This document shows, piece after piece, positions 25,304 to 35,384 of a stretch of 64,000 nt of DNA. Both the position numbers and the translations under genes were made by a program. The first letter of the stretch is position 1, and each line of letters starts with the position of its first letter. Source of the DNA: Dryocola clanedunensis (GTDB lineage: Bacteria > Pseudomonadota > Gammaproteobacteria > Enterobacterales > Enterobacteriaceae). The notes beneath the pieces were generated by a model. It was given only the letters and a program-made list of their open reading frames with translations. It did no database searches and was not told where the DNA came from. Where the stretch lies: the NCBI RefSeq assembly GCF_025215155.1, contig NZ_JALHAM010000108.1. One strand, written 5' to 3'.

Positions 25304-25330
25304 GCCGGATGGCGTTGACGCTTATCCGAC
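25304..25330. repeat. REP (palindromic unit) between gltS and recG
   Basis: GCCGGATGGCGttgACGCTTATCCGAC is a textbook enterobacterial REP unit, a single copy lying between two convergent genes. Confidence 0.85.
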
Positions 25331-25346
25331 CTTGATGTCTGGCTAA

Positions 25347-27428
25347 TCAGGCGTTTGAATAGCGTTCCGTTTCGGGCATCCAGCGTTCAATCAATGCGGT
25401 TGCCTGTTGCGGATAGCGCTCGTGGATATGACGGGCAAGCCGCTGAACTTCCGGGATCATCGCCTGATCGCGCAGCAAATCCGCGACTTTAAACTCGGCA
25501 CTCCCCGTCTGGCGGGTGCCGAGCAGCTCACCTGGCCCACGAATTTCTAAATCCTTTTGCGCGATCACAAAGCCGTCGTTGCTGTCCCGAAGAACCTGCA
25601 AACGAAGCTGAGCCGTTTTAGACAGCGGAGACTTGTAGAGCAACACGCAGTGAGATGCCACGGCGCCACGGCCCACACGACCGCGCAGCTGGTGGAGTTG
25701 CGCAAGCCCCAGACGCTCCGGGTTTTCGATAATCATCAGGCTGGCGTTTGGTATGTCCACACCGACTTCAATCACCGTCGTGGCGATAAGCAGGTGAATG
25801 CCACCTTCTTTAAAAGCCTGCATCACCGCCTGTTTCTCCTGCGGCTTCATACGCCCGTGAACTAACCCGACGTTGAGATCGGGCAAAGCGATCTTCAGCT
25901 CCTCCCAGGTGACCTCCGCTGCCTGGGCTTCCAGCAGCTCCGATTCTTCTATCAGCGTACAGACCCAGTAAGCCTGGCGCTTTTCCGTCGTGCAGGCGCT
26001 GCGCACACGTTCGATAATCTCGTTTCGACGTGTATCGGCGATGGCGACGGTAGTCACTGGCGTTCGGCCCGGAGGAAGTTCGTCGATGACTGATGTATCG
26101 AGATCGGCGTAGGCAGTCATCGCCAGCGTGCGTGGGATGGGCGTGGCGGTCATGATCAACTGATGTGGATGGAACCCCTGCACCTGACCTTTCTCCCACA
26201 GGGCGAGCCGTTGGTGGACGCCAAAGCGATGCTGTTCATCAATGATCACCAGCGCCAGCCCGGCAAACTGCACTTGCTCCTGGAAAATAGCGTGGGTGCC
26301 GACCACCATTGAGACCTGGCCACTGGCAATGGCCTCCTGCTGGGCGATTCGCGCTTTGCCTTTTTGCTTTCCGGCAAGCCAGCCCACTTCTATACCCAGT
26401 GGCTCAAACCACTGGCGGAAATTATTGGCGTGCTGTTCGGCAAGTAACTCGGTGGGGGCCATCAGGCCAACCTGCTTGCCGTGCGCGATAGCGCGAAGCG
26501 CGGTTAGTGCGGCAACCAGCGTTTTACCTGAGCCAACGTCGCCCTGTACCAGACGCATCATCGGCACATCCAGTGCCATATCACGCTCGATTTCGGCAAC
26601 GACTCGTTCCTGCGCCCCGGTTGGCTTAAACGGCAGCGCCGCCAGCAGGCGATATTTCAGCTCATCGTGGTTCACCAGCGGTAGGGCGTGGTAACGCTGA
26701 GCACCGGCACGCAGCGCCAGCATGCTCAGGTTATGGGCTAGCAGTTCTTCAAGGATTAAACGCTGCTGGGCCGGATGTTTGCCCGTTTCCAGATCGATAA
26801 GCTTCATGTCCGGCGGCGGACGGTGCAGCGTACGCAGCGCCTGGGGCAGGCTCATCATCCCCTGGCTTAGCTCCGGCGGCAGCAGCTCCGTGATGGCGCA
26901 GGTATCCAGCAGCTCAAGTGCCTGGTCGGTCAATTTGCGCAGCGTTGCCTGGCGAACGCCTTCGGTTGTGGGGTAAACAGGTGTAAGCGTCTCTTGCAGT
27001 TCAGGCGTGCTGAGGTCTCCCTGAATCCGGTATTCAGGATGGATCATCTCAGCGCCGTGCGTCCCGCGCTTCGCTTCGCCATAGGCAAGCACACGTTTTC
27101 CGGCAGAGAGGCTGTTCTTCATTGCCGCATTGAAATTAAAGAAGCGCATCGTCAGGATGCCGGTGCCGTCGCTGATCTGGCAGGTCATCATGCGGCGGCG
27201 GCCAAAGCTAATGTTTGAGTTCAGCACTTCACCTTCCACCGTAGCGTGAACGCCAGGCACAAGGTCATTGATAGGGTAGAGATGCGTGCGGTCTTCGTAA
27301 CGCAGCGGGAGGTGCAGCAGGAGATCCTGAATGGTATACAGGCCAATTTTGGCCAGCTTGCCGCTCTGACTGGCGCCGACCCCGGCAAGCGTGCTTAACG
27401 GTATGGCATCCAGCAAACGGCCTTTCAT
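25347..27428 (-). CDS. recG: ATP-dependent DNA helicase RecG
   Basis: A branch-migrating helicase that remodels stalled forks, D-loops and R-loops. 693 residues, as in E. coli. The N-terminal wedge domain is followed by helicase motif I GDVGSGKT, the motif II box DEQHRFG, motif III TATPIPRT and motif VI QLRGRVGRG, ending in the RecG C-terminal domain. The ATG at 27428 gives MKGRLLDA; upstream open frame is spurious. Last gene of gmk-rpoZ-spoT-trmH-recG, 4 bp after trmH. Confidence 0.98.
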   Translation of the reverse strand: MKGRLLDAIPLSTLAGVGASQSGKLAKIGLYTIQDLLLHLPLRYEDRTHLYPINDLVPGVHATVEGEVLNSNISFGRRRMMTCQISDGTGILTMRFFNFNAAMKNSLSAGKRVLAYGEAKRGTHGAEMIHPEYRIQGDLSTPELQETLTPVYPTTEGVRQATLRKLTDQALELLDTCAITELLPPELSQGMMSLPQALRTLHRPPPDMKLIDLETGKHPAQQRLILEELLAHNLSMLALRAGAQRYHALPLVNHDELKYRLLAALPFKPTGAQERVVAEIERDMALDVPMMRLVQGDVGSGKTLVAALTALRAIAHGKQVGLMAPTELLAEQHANNFRQWFEPLGIEVGWLAGKQKGKARIAQQEAIASGQVSMVVGTHAIFQEQVQFAGLALVIIDEQHRFGVHQRLALWEKGQVQGFHPHQLIMTATPIPRTLAMTAYADLDTSVIDELPPGRTPVTTVAIADTRRNEIIERVRSACTTEKRQAYWVCTLIEESELLEAQAAEVTWEELKIALPDLNVGLVHGRMKPQEKQAVMQAFKEGGIHLLIATTVIEVGVDIPNASLMIIENPERLGLAQLHQLRGRVGRGAVASHCVLLYKSPLSKTAQLRLQVLRDSNDGFVIAQKDLEIRGPGELLGTRQTGSAEFKVADLLRDQAMIPEVQRLARHIHERYPQQATALIERWMPETERYSNA

Positions 27429-27432
27429 GGGA

Positions 27433-28122
27433 TTACTCCGCGGATTGCATTGTGGCCCACCAGGCGGCATCAGCTTCAATCTCACCTAGCTGATTCACAT
27501 GGGGGTAGGGTAGACCTTTACGACGAGAAACGCGTGCCAGTACAGGATAACCGCCTTCAAACAGCAGACGCTGCTGTTCGGCTTCGGGCAGCGTACTGTT
27601 TTCGCGTTGATACATCCCGGCGTTCTGACGCTGGCGCTGCGCCTCGTAGAGAATTAGCGCGGAGGCAACGGAGACGTTAAGCGACTGAACCATACCGATC
27701 ATCGGAATAATAATATCCTGGTCCGCCAGCGCTAAGGCTTCAGCCGTAATGCCAGTTTTTTCCTGGCCCATCAGGATGCAGGTCGGGCGCGTGTAATCAA
27801 TCTCACGGAAGTCGACGGCCTTATCGGACAGGTTGGTGGCAAGTATCTGCATGCCGCTGCTTTTGAGCTGCGCGACCGCATCGCCAATTGTCCGGTGGGT
27901 TTTCACTTCGACCCAGGAGTTGCTTCCCGCCGCAGAAGAGGCCATGGTTCGCATGCGGTTGCCTGGCCAGACGGCGTGGACTTCATGCACGCCCACCGCG
28001 TCTGCCGTACGGATAATCGCCGAGACGTTATGGGGCTTATGAACCTGCTCCATGCAGACGGTCAGGTCAGGCTGACGCCTGGCGAGCATTTCGCAGATAC
28101 GCGCATAACGTTGAGGATTCAT
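27433..28122 (-). CDS. trmH: tRNA (Gm18) 2'-O-methyltransferase TrmH (SpoU)
   Basis: A SPOUT-class methyltransferase that modifies G18 in the D-loop of tRNAs. 229 residues. Motif 1 is NVSAIIRTADAVG, motif 2 ILMGQEKTGI and motif 3 IPMIGMVQSLNVSVASA, which together form the trefoil-knot SAM pocket. It starts 2 bp after the spoT stop codon. Confidence 0.97.
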   Translation of the reverse strand: MNPQRYARICEMLARRQPDLTVCMEQVHKPHNVSAIIRTADAVGVHEVHAVWPGNRMRTMASSAAGSNSWVEVKTHRTIGDAVAQLKSSGMQILATNLSDKAVDFREIDYTRPTCILMGQEKTGITAEALALADQDIIIPMIGMVQSLNVSVASALILYEAQRQRQNAGMYQRENSTLPEAEQQRLLFEGGYPVLARVSRRKGLPYPHVNQLGEIEADAAWWATMQSAE

Positions 28123-28124
28123 AA

Positions 28125-30236
28125 CTAGTTTCTGTTGCGGGTGACTTTAATCACGTCCGGCATCACGCGGATTTTGCGCATGAGGTTTGCCAGATGGATA
28201 CGATCGCGGGCGGTCAGACGAATGAACGCGCTGTAGACGCGGCCATCTTTCTCTTCCGTATTGAGGCTTTGAATATTTGAACCCGCATTGTTCAGCGCCG
28301 CCGTCAGGTTTGCCAGCGCACCCTGATGGTTGAACATATCGACTTTAATTTCAGTGACGAATTCCTGCTCCGCCTCTTTATCCCACTCCACGGCCATAAA
28401 TTTCTCAGGCTCTTTCTGATAACCACGGATGTTACGGCAGGATTCATGGTGAATGACCAGACCCTTGCCGGGGCTAACGTGAGCGACAATCGGGTCGCCA
28501 GGAATCGGGCGGCAGCACTTAGCGAAAGTGATCAGTACGCCGTCGGCACCTTTAATGGGCAGATGGCTGTGCGGCAGGGTATTAGATTGCAGGGCAGTTG
28601 GAGATTCACCCTGCAGATTTTTTGCCACCACCACGCTCATGGCATTGCCGAGGCCAATTTCCGCCAGCAAATCATCAAGCGAGGCGAGCTTCATGCGCTC
28701 AAGCTCACGCTGGATGCTTTCCGGCGGGATTTCGGCCAGCTTGCGGCTGCCACCTAGTGCGTGGTTCAACAAACGCCGGCCCAGGCTCACCGAGTCGTCG
28801 CGCTTGAGGTTTTTGAGCATCTGGCGAATTTTGGCGCGCGCTTTGGAGCTGACGACAAAATTCAGCCAGGCCGCATTCGGACGTGCGCCCGGCGCGGTAA
28901 TAATTTCGATAGTCTGGCCGCTGGTCAGCGGCTGGGACAGCGGATAGGGCTGGCGATCGACTCGGGCACCCACGCAGGCGTGGCCGATATCGGTATGCAC
29001 CGCATAGGCGAAGTCTACCGGGGTTGCGCCCGCAGGCAGTTCGACAATGCGCCCTTCCGGGGTGAAAACGTAAATCTCATCCGGGAACAGATCGGATTTG
29101 ACGCTCTCGATAAATTCAAATGAGCTTCCGGCGCTCTGCTGCAGTTCTAGCAGGCTTTGCATCCAGCGCTGGGCGCGGATTTGCGCTGTTGTGCTGCTCT
29201 CACCCTGTTCTTTATAAGCCCAGTGTGCCGCAACCCCCATCTCTGCCATCTGGTCCATATCTTCAGTACGGATCTGCACCTCGACCGGCACGCCATGCGG
29301 GCCAATCATGGAGGTATGCAGGGACTGATAGCCGTTCGCCTTTGGAATGGCAATATAGTCTTTCACCCGGCCTGGACGTGGCTTGTAGAGGCTATGCATC
29401 TGCCCAAGGACGCGGTAACAGGTGTCCATGTCATGAACGATAACGCGGAAGGCGTAGATGTCCATGATCGAGTGGAAACGCTGCTCTTTGAGCGTCATTT
29501 TGCAGTAGATGGAATAAAGGTGTTTCTCGCGGCCACTGACGCGGCAGGGAATGCCTGCTTCCTGTAAACGCCCGTCGATTTCCGAGAGGATTTTCTGGAT
29601 CATCTCTTTGCGGTTGCCGCGCGCCGCTTTTACCACTTCTTTAATGACGCGGTAGCGGTTCGGGTAAAGTGCTTCAAAGCCCAGTTCTTCCAGCTCGGTC
29701 TTCAGGTGATGAATACCAAGACGGTGAGCCAGCGGGCTGTAGATTTCGAGGGTTTCACGGGCAATGCGACGACGCTTGTCAGGGCGCAAAGACCCCAGCG
29801 TGCGCATGTTGTGCGTGCGGTCGGCGAGTTTGATCAGAATGACGCGGATATCCTGCACCATCGCCATGATCATTTTGCGGAAGTTTTCGGCCTGCGCCTC
29901 TTTCTTATCGCGGAATTTCAGTTTGTCGAGCTTAGAAACCCCTTCCACCAGTTCGGCAACGCTTTTGCCAAACAGCTGTTCCATATCCTGGTAGGTGGCG
30001 GGGGTGTCTTCGATCACATCATGCAGCAGGGCCGCCATCAGCGTTTCATAGTCGAGTTTCATCTCGGCCAGAATGCAGGCAACCGCTACGGGATGGGTGA
30101 TATAGGGTTCACCGCTTGAACGTGCTTGTCCCTCGTGAGCATCACGTGCGACAAGATAAGCTTGCCGAAGGCGCTTAATCTGCTCCTCGGGCAAGTATTG
30201 TTGAATCAGCTGATTCAGGCTTTCAAACAGATACAA
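28125..30236 (-). CDS. spoT: (p)ppGpp hydrolase/synthetase SpoT
   Basis: A bifunctional alarmone enzyme with dominant hydrolase and weak synthetase activity. 703 residues. The HD hydrolase domain holds HDVIEDT near residue 72. The synthetase domain holds GRVKDYIAIPKANGYQSLHT. Then come TGS (YVFTPEGRIVELPAGATPVDFAY), the helical and CC regions, and an ACT domain ending VIKVTRNRN. 19 bp after rpoZ. All domains are complete. Confidence 0.98.
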   Translation of the reverse strand: MYLFESLNQLIQQYLPEEQIKRLRQAYLVARDAHEGQARSSGEPYITHPVAVACILAEMKLDYETLMAALLHDVIEDTPATYQDMEQLFGKSVAELVEGVSKLDKLKFRDKKEAQAENFRKMIMAMVQDIRVILIKLADRTHNMRTLGSLRPDKRRRIARETLEIYSPLAHRLGIHHLKTELEELGFEALYPNRYRVIKEVVKAARGNRKEMIQKILSEIDGRLQEAGIPCRVSGREKHLYSIYCKMTLKEQRFHSIMDIYAFRVIVHDMDTCYRVLGQMHSLYKPRPGRVKDYIAIPKANGYQSLHTSMIGPHGVPVEVQIRTEDMDQMAEMGVAAHWAYKEQGESSTTAQIRAQRWMQSLLELQQSAGSSFEFIESVKSDLFPDEIYVFTPEGRIVELPAGATPVDFAYAVHTDIGHACVGARVDRQPYPLSQPLTSGQTIEIITAPGARPNAAWLNFVVSSKARAKIRQMLKNLKRDDSVSLGRRLLNHALGGSRKLAEIPPESIQRELERMKLASLDDLLAEIGLGNAMSVVVAKNLQGESPTALQSNTLPHSHLPIKGADGVLITFAKCCRPIPGDPIVAHVSPGKGLVIHHESCRNIRGYQKEPEKFMAVEWDKEAEQEFVTEIKVDMFNHQGALANLTAALNNAGSNIQSLNTEEKDGRVYSAFIRLTARDRIHLANLMRKIRVMPDVIKVTRNRN

Positions 30237-30255
30237 GGGCTACCCGCAGGGCTAA

Positions 30256-30531
30256 TTAACGACGACCTTCAGCAATAGCGGTAACGGCCTGCAGTTCTGC
30301 GGCTTCCTGCTCTTGCTGCTCCTGACGATCACGTACATCGAGAATCTGGTTGGTGATCAACCCTTCTTCGATTTCGCGCAGTGCGATAACGGTCGTTTTA
30401 TCGTTTTCTTCAGGTACCAGTGGATCTTTACCACCAGTCTGCATCTGACGAGCGCGACGTGCGGCGACCAGTACCAGGTCAAAACGGTTACCAATTTTCT
30501 CTACAGCGTCCTGAACAGTTACGCGTGCCAT
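30256..30531 (-). CDS. rpoZ: RNA polymerase omega subunit
   Basis: A 91-residue subunit that chaperones beta-prime and contributes to the ppGpp binding site 1 of RNA polymerase. The N-terminal MARVTVQDAVEKIGNRF is the family signature. Full length. It lies between gmk and spoT, coupling the alarmone target with the alarmone enzyme in one operon. Confidence 0.98.
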   Translation of the reverse strand: MARVTVQDAVEKIGNRFDLVLVAARRARQMQTGGKDPLVPEENDKTTVIALREIEEGLITNQILDVRDRQEQQEQEAAELQAVTAIAEGRR

Positions 30532-30586
30532 ATATTAAAAGCTCCAACAGATGAAGAAATGACTGGGCATGATACTGAAACTGGGC

Positions 30587-31214
<628 letters not shown>

Positions 31215-31465
31215 TCTAACTTATTCGGTAAGGATAAATGAAGTGCGTCTTCCGGCCTATTATACACGGCGACACGGCAGCACGGAGAATTTGTCATGCC
31301 GTCGATGAGGTTTTGCGTGGAAATGAGCGGTATTTTCCAGTTTTTTTGTTCAGTTTATGCAACGTGAAGCCTTTCTCTGAAAACACTCCTCATTCCGTTC
31401 GACTCGCTCTCGCTGAAAAAAACTCAACGCGGTATATCTTCGGCCATCTTGAAAGGGAGGTCGCT

Positions 31466-33154
31466 ATGAGATGGTTAAAAGCACTGTTCTGGATCCTGAG
31501 TTTGACTGTTGGAGAAGCCCGGGCTTCGTGCCCTGACTGGTCACAGACGCGGGCCAATCAGGAGATAAAACAGTTAGAAGGCCAGTTAAAGCAATGGGAT
31601 GTCGACTATTACCGGGAAGGCAACAGCACCACCAGCGATGCGATATACGATCAGCTTCGAACCAGGCTTAACGGCTGGCAGCATTGTTTTCACCCCGGCG
31701 AGACGGTTTCAGCTGTGGCAGTCACAACCCATGGTAAAACCCAGCATCCTGTTGCGCATACCGGGGTAAAAAAGCTTCCAGACAGCGCGGCGGTTGCAGA
31801 ATGGATTAAATACAAAACTGACCTGTGGGCACAACCGAAGGTTGACGGTGTAGCCATTACGCTGGTTTATCAGCATGGCAGACTCGTCCGGTTGTTGAGC
31901 CGGGGTGATGGGCTGAAAGGGGAAGACTGGACTGTGAAAGCAGACAAAATAAGTGCGATCCCTAAAAAAGTGTCTGGCCCGCTGGCAAATTGCACCCTAC
32001 AGGGGGAGCTGTTCTGGAAGCGAGAAGCGCATATACAGAAAAAAATGGGGGGGATTAACGCAAGGGGGAAAGTCGCTGGCGCCATGATGCGTAACATCGA
32101 TGCGGACTCTTTGCGCGAATTTAGCGTGTTTATTTGGGCCTGGCCAGATGGCCCCTCTGATTTTACGCAAAAACTCGAACTGTTAGCTGACGTCGGCTTT
32201 GGTCTGACAAAGGCATGGTCCAGGCCTGTCTCGACGCTGGAAAGCATATCAGGCCTGCGAGAACGCTGGTTTAATTCGGCGCTGCCGTTCGTGACTGATG
32301 GCATTGTGATTCACCAGGCCCGTGAACCCAGCGGTAAATTCTGGCAGCCCGGGCAGGCGACATGGCTTGCAGCCTGGAAGTATCCCCCCGTACAGCAACT
32401 CGCTGAAGTGAAAGGCATAAGCTTTGCTGTTGGTCGTACCGGTAAAATTGCCGTGGTGCTGGGCTTAGAGCCGATCCGGCTTGATGACAAGCTGGTTAAA
32501 CGTGTCAATGTTGGTTCGGTGAAGCGCTGGCGAGAACTGGATATAGCGCCGGGAGATCAAATAACCGTCAGCCTGGCAGGGCAAGGTATTCCTCGAGTCG
32601 ATGAAGTGGTTTGGCGGGTAAGCCTGCGTAATAAGCCTGAGCCTCCTGACCCACTCAATCTTACGCCACTGAGTTGCTTTTATAGTGCGGCTGAATGCAG
32701 AGAGCAGTTCCTTTCTCGTCTGGCCTGGTTAAGCTCATCTGAAGCATTGAATATTAAAGGGGTAAGTTCGAGTACCTGGCAGCAATTACATCTTTCTTCC
32801 CGCTTCGAGCATCTTTTTTCATGGCAGGATCTCAGCGTGGAAGATCTTGCCAGAATTAGCGGTATCTCTCCTGCAAGAGCGGCACAGATATGGCATCAGT
32901 TTTCAATGGCTCGCCAGCAACCGTTCCGCCGTTGGCTACTGGCTTTTGGACTACCACTACCGAAATCTGCACTCAATATGATGACCGATTCCCACTGGCA
33001 TCAATTGCTTGCCCGTAACGAGTCAACCTGGCAAGCTTTGCCGGGCGTGGGGGTTGCGCGTGCGAAGAGGCTGGTGGAGTTTGTGAACTACCCACAAATA
33101 CACATGCTGGCCGCCTATCTTGCCCGGCAGGGAATTGACGGTTTCGTTAATTAA
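31466..33154 (+). CDS. ligB: NAD+-dependent DNA ligase LigB
   Basis: A second NAD+-type DNA ligase, lacking the BRCT domain of LigA. 562 residues. The adenylation lysine is Lys125 in QPKVDGVA, followed by SRGDGLKGEDWT and an OB-fold and helix-hairpin-helix region. The ATG at 31466 has AGGGAGG upstream. Odd for a ligase, residues 1-21 look like a Sec signal peptide (RWLKALFWILSLTV, then ARA-S), and Cys22, Cys74 and a later pair C-X7-C are placed as in E. coli LigB. Cellular location is therefore open to question. Confidence 0.93.
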   Translation: MRWLKALFWILSLTVGEARASCPDWSQTRANQEIKQLEGQLKQWDVDYYREGNSTTSDAIYDQLRTRLNGWQHCFHPGETVSAVAVTTHGKTQHPVAHTGVKKLPDSAAVAEWIKYKTDLWAQPKVDGVAITLVYQHGRLVRLLSRGDGLKGEDWTVKADKISAIPKKVSGPLANCTLQGELFWKREAHIQKKMGGINARGKVAGAMMRNIDADSLREFSVFIWAWPDGPSDFTQKLELLADVGFGLTKAWSRPVSTLESISGLRERWFNSALPFVTDGIVIHQAREPSGKFWQPGQATWLAAWKYPPVQQLAEVKGISFAVGRTGKIAVVLGLEPIRLDDKLVKRVNVGSVKRWRELDIAPGDQITVSLAGQGIPRVDEVVWRVSLRNKPEPPDPLNLTPLSCFYSAAECREQFLSRLAWLSSSEALNIKGVSSSTWQQLHLSSRFEHLFSWQDLSVEDLARISGISPARAAQIWHQFSMARQQPFRRWLLAFGLPLPKSALNMMTDSHWHQLLARNESTWQALPGVGVARAKRLVEFVNYPQIHMLAAYLARQGIDGFVN

Positions 33155-33768
33155 TGGTCGGCATGCTTGTAGTGGAAAACAGGCAGACCAAGACGCAAAC
33201 GCAGTGCCAGCAGCCGTGCGGTAAAGCCAAAGATTAACGTCGCAATGACCACGACATCCTGGCTGGAAACGTAATGCTGCAAAACGATATACAAAACGGC
33301 GGAGGCAAATGCGATACCGGCGTAAAGCTCTTTTTGAAAAACTAATGGGATGCGTTTGCAGAACATATCCCGCAACACGCCACCGAATACGCCAGTTACG
33401 ACGGCTGCAATGATAGCAATGATTGGTCCTTCGCCCATATCCAGTGCGATCTGAGCGCCAATAATAGAGAACACCACCAGACCCAGGGCATCAAGCACCA
33501 GGAAAAGCCGACGCAGATGAGGCATTACCGGGGCGAATATCGTCGTCAGGATGGCGGCAATAGCCACAATGACCACGTACTCAGGGTGTTTAACCCAGCC
33601 GAGCGGGTAATGTCCAAGCAGGATATCGCGCACAGAGCCGCCGCCAAGCGCGGTGGCGGTGGCAATGATTATGACGCCAAAGGTGTCCATACGGCGACGT
33701 CCCGCGGCCAGTGCGCCGGTCATTGCCTCGGCAGTAATACCAATAAGGTAGAGAATATGTAGCAGCAT
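33151..33768 (-). CDS. yicG: YicG, TRIC-type (UPF0126) inner-membrane protein
   Basis: A 205-residue membrane protein with seven predicted helices and two repeats, each with a glycine motif: GGGSVRDILLGHYPLGW and FGGVLRDMFC. The family belongs with prokaryotic TRIC cation channels or small-molecule transporters; the substrate is unknown. The ATG at 33768 gives MLLHILYL, the E. coli start. It overlaps the ligB stop by 4 bp, convergent. Confidence 0.92.
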   Translation of the reverse strand: MLLHILYLIGITAEAMTGALAAGRRRMDTFGVIIIATATALGGGSVRDILLGHYPLGWVKHPEYVVIVAIAAILTTIFAPVMPHLRRLFLVLDALGLVVFSIIGAQIALDMGEGPIIAIIAAVVTGVFGGVLRDMFCKRIPLVFQKELYAGIAFASAVLYIVLQHYVSSQDVVVIATLIFGFTARLLALRLRLGLPVFHYKHADH

Positions 33769-33962
33769 GAAGACCCCCTGAATAATCTGCAAAGGGTAGC
33801 CTTTTGTGCGCTTTGTCACGATTGAGATTTTTTAACAGAATTCAGTTTGGATTAGTTTAGCTAATGCATTTTTAACGTGATGAACAGGACGTATAGGATT
33901 CTTCGTTTTAAAGTATTCAATTAATCATGAATTTAACTATCAGTAAGGAAAGGAGTCACCTG

Positions 33963-34352
33963 ATGAAAACGACAATGATGCTCAGAGCGCTGGCAAATGG
34001 AATCAATCCCGATACCGGTGAGCTGCTCTCTCGCTCTTCCGTTGCCCATGCGCCAGATATGATTCGTCAGCTTTTTGCTTTATCCGAAGAGTTTGCTCAG
34101 CAGCCACCAGAGAAGAAAACGAAACTGTCGCCTGAAGAGCGTCAGCAGAAGAATATTGCGGAAGGCAAACCAGCTAAATCCTTCTTTCCCTGGAGTGATG
34201 ATGAGAAGCAACTGCTGGAAGCCCATTACCGGGCAGGAAAAACACCAGAGGTGCTTAGTCAGGAGTTCTGTCGCTCGGTACGAGCTGTGGCGATACAACT
34301 CGAAAAAATGGGGCTGATAACAGCCGAGCAACTGTTAAGCTATGGTTTATAA
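33963..34352 (+). CDS. Uncharacterised 129-residue protein with Myb/GcrA-like HTH
   Basis: I do not recognise a named gene. From the ATG at 33963, with AAAGGAG at optimal spacing, the protein has three parts. An N-terminal region contains LANGINPDTGELL, then MIRQLFALSEEF. A charged linker (about residues 45-68, PEKKTKLSPEERQQK) follows. The C-terminal domain (about residues 73-122) begins FPWSDDEKQLLEAHYRAG and ends in a predicted recognition helix RSVRAVAIQLEKMGLI. That domain resembles SANT/Myb or GcrA-type helix-turn-helix folds, so DNA binding is likely. It occupies the yicG-yicC gap where E. coli has dinD. Confidence 0.8.
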   Translation: MKTTMMLRALANGINPDTGELLSRSSVAHAPDMIRQLFALSEEFAQQPPEKKTKLSPEERQQKNIAEGKPAKSFFPWSDDEKQLLEAHYRAGKTPEVLSQEFCRSVRAVAIQLEKMGLITAEQLLSYGL

Positions 34353-34354
34353 GC

Positions 34355-34378
34355 GAAAAAGCCCGCGGTCAGCGGGCT
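34355..34378 (-). terminator. yicC terminator
   Basis: Read on the minus strand, AGCCCGC-tgacc-GCGGGCT is followed by T5, 20 bp after the yicC stop. On the plus strand no T run follows, so it serves mainly yicC. Confidence 0.8.
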
Positions 34379-34397
34379 AATACTCCAGAGCAGGATA

Positions 34398-35261
34398 TTA
34401 CTCGATGTTCTGAATCTGCTCGCGCATCTGCTCGATCAATACTTTCAGTTCGATGGCTGAATTAGTGATATCGGCATTGATAGATTTTGACGCCAGGGTG
34501 TTCGACTCACGGTTGAACTCCTGCATCATAAAATCGAGGCGGCGGCCAACGGCTTCTTTTTTCTTGAGGATGTTGTACGTCTCTTTGACGTGGGCATCAA
34601 GACGGTCCAACTCTTCGGCAACGTCAATACGCTGCGCCATCAGTACCAGCTCCTGCTCAAGACGAGTATTCTCAAGCTGAACCTGTGCCTCTTCCAGCTT
34701 ACCGACCAGGCGATCACGCTGCCACTTCATCACTTCTGGCATTTGTGCGCGGACTTTGGTGACTTCGGTACTGACCCCTTCAAGCCGCTGCTCGATAAGA
34801 ATTTTCAGGGCCTGGCCTTCAGTTTCACGGGCAACGATAAAGTCATCCAGCGCGCCGTCCAGCGCGGCGAGAATTTCAGCGGTGATGGCATCGAGATCCT
34901 GTTCCTGAGCGGACATCACGCCCGGCCAGCGCAGAATATCAACCGGGTTGATTTCACCTTCGTCACTTTGCATTTTGACCCAGTTCGCCGCTTCAACGAG
35001 CTGTTTTGCCAGCTTTTCGTTCAGCAGAAGCGAACTTTGTGCGCTGGCGTCTGGTTCAAAACGCAGATTGCATTCGATCTTGCCACGCGTTAAGCGGGTA
35101 CGAATGCGCTCGCGCGCCACAGGCTCCAGACTACGGAACTGCTCCGGCATGCGAATATAAGTTTCAAGATAACGTTGGTTTACCGAACGTAACTCCCAGG
35201 AGGCGCTGCCCCATTCGCCTTTCACTTCACGCCGGGCATAGGCTGTCATACTGCGGATCAT
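34398..35261 (-). CDS. yicC: YicC-family endoribonuclease
   Basis: A 287-residue cytoplasmic protein of the YicC/YloC family. E. coli YicC is reported to affect RyhB decay, and family members are endoribonucleases. The start MIRSMTAYAR and the C-terminal segment VGRRLDFMMQEFNRE are the family signatures. The ATG at 35261 matches the E. coli length; upstream frame is not used. Divergent from rph, with 123 bp between them. Confidence 0.95.
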   Translation of the reverse strand: MIRSMTAYARREVKGEWGSASWELRSVNQRYLETYIRMPEQFRSLEPVARERIRTRLTRGKIECNLRFEPDASAQSSLLLNEKLAKQLVEAANWVKMQSDEGEINPVDILRWPGVMSAQEQDLDAITAEILAALDGALDDFIVARETEGQALKILIEQRLEGVSTEVTKVRAQMPEVMKWQRDRLVGKLEEAQVQLENTRLEQELVLMAQRIDVAEELDRLDAHVKETYNILKKKEAVGRRLDFMMQEFNRESNTLASKSINADITNSAIELKVLIEQMREQIQNIE

Positions 35262-35384
35262 AATTCGTAACCGTATTGTGCAATCGATGGGGGGATTATA
35301 GCCATGCCCGGCCGGGCAGGATAGGAATAAGCGCACGAAGTCCGTATAATGCGCAGCCACATTCGTTTTAGCCGGAGAATACCC

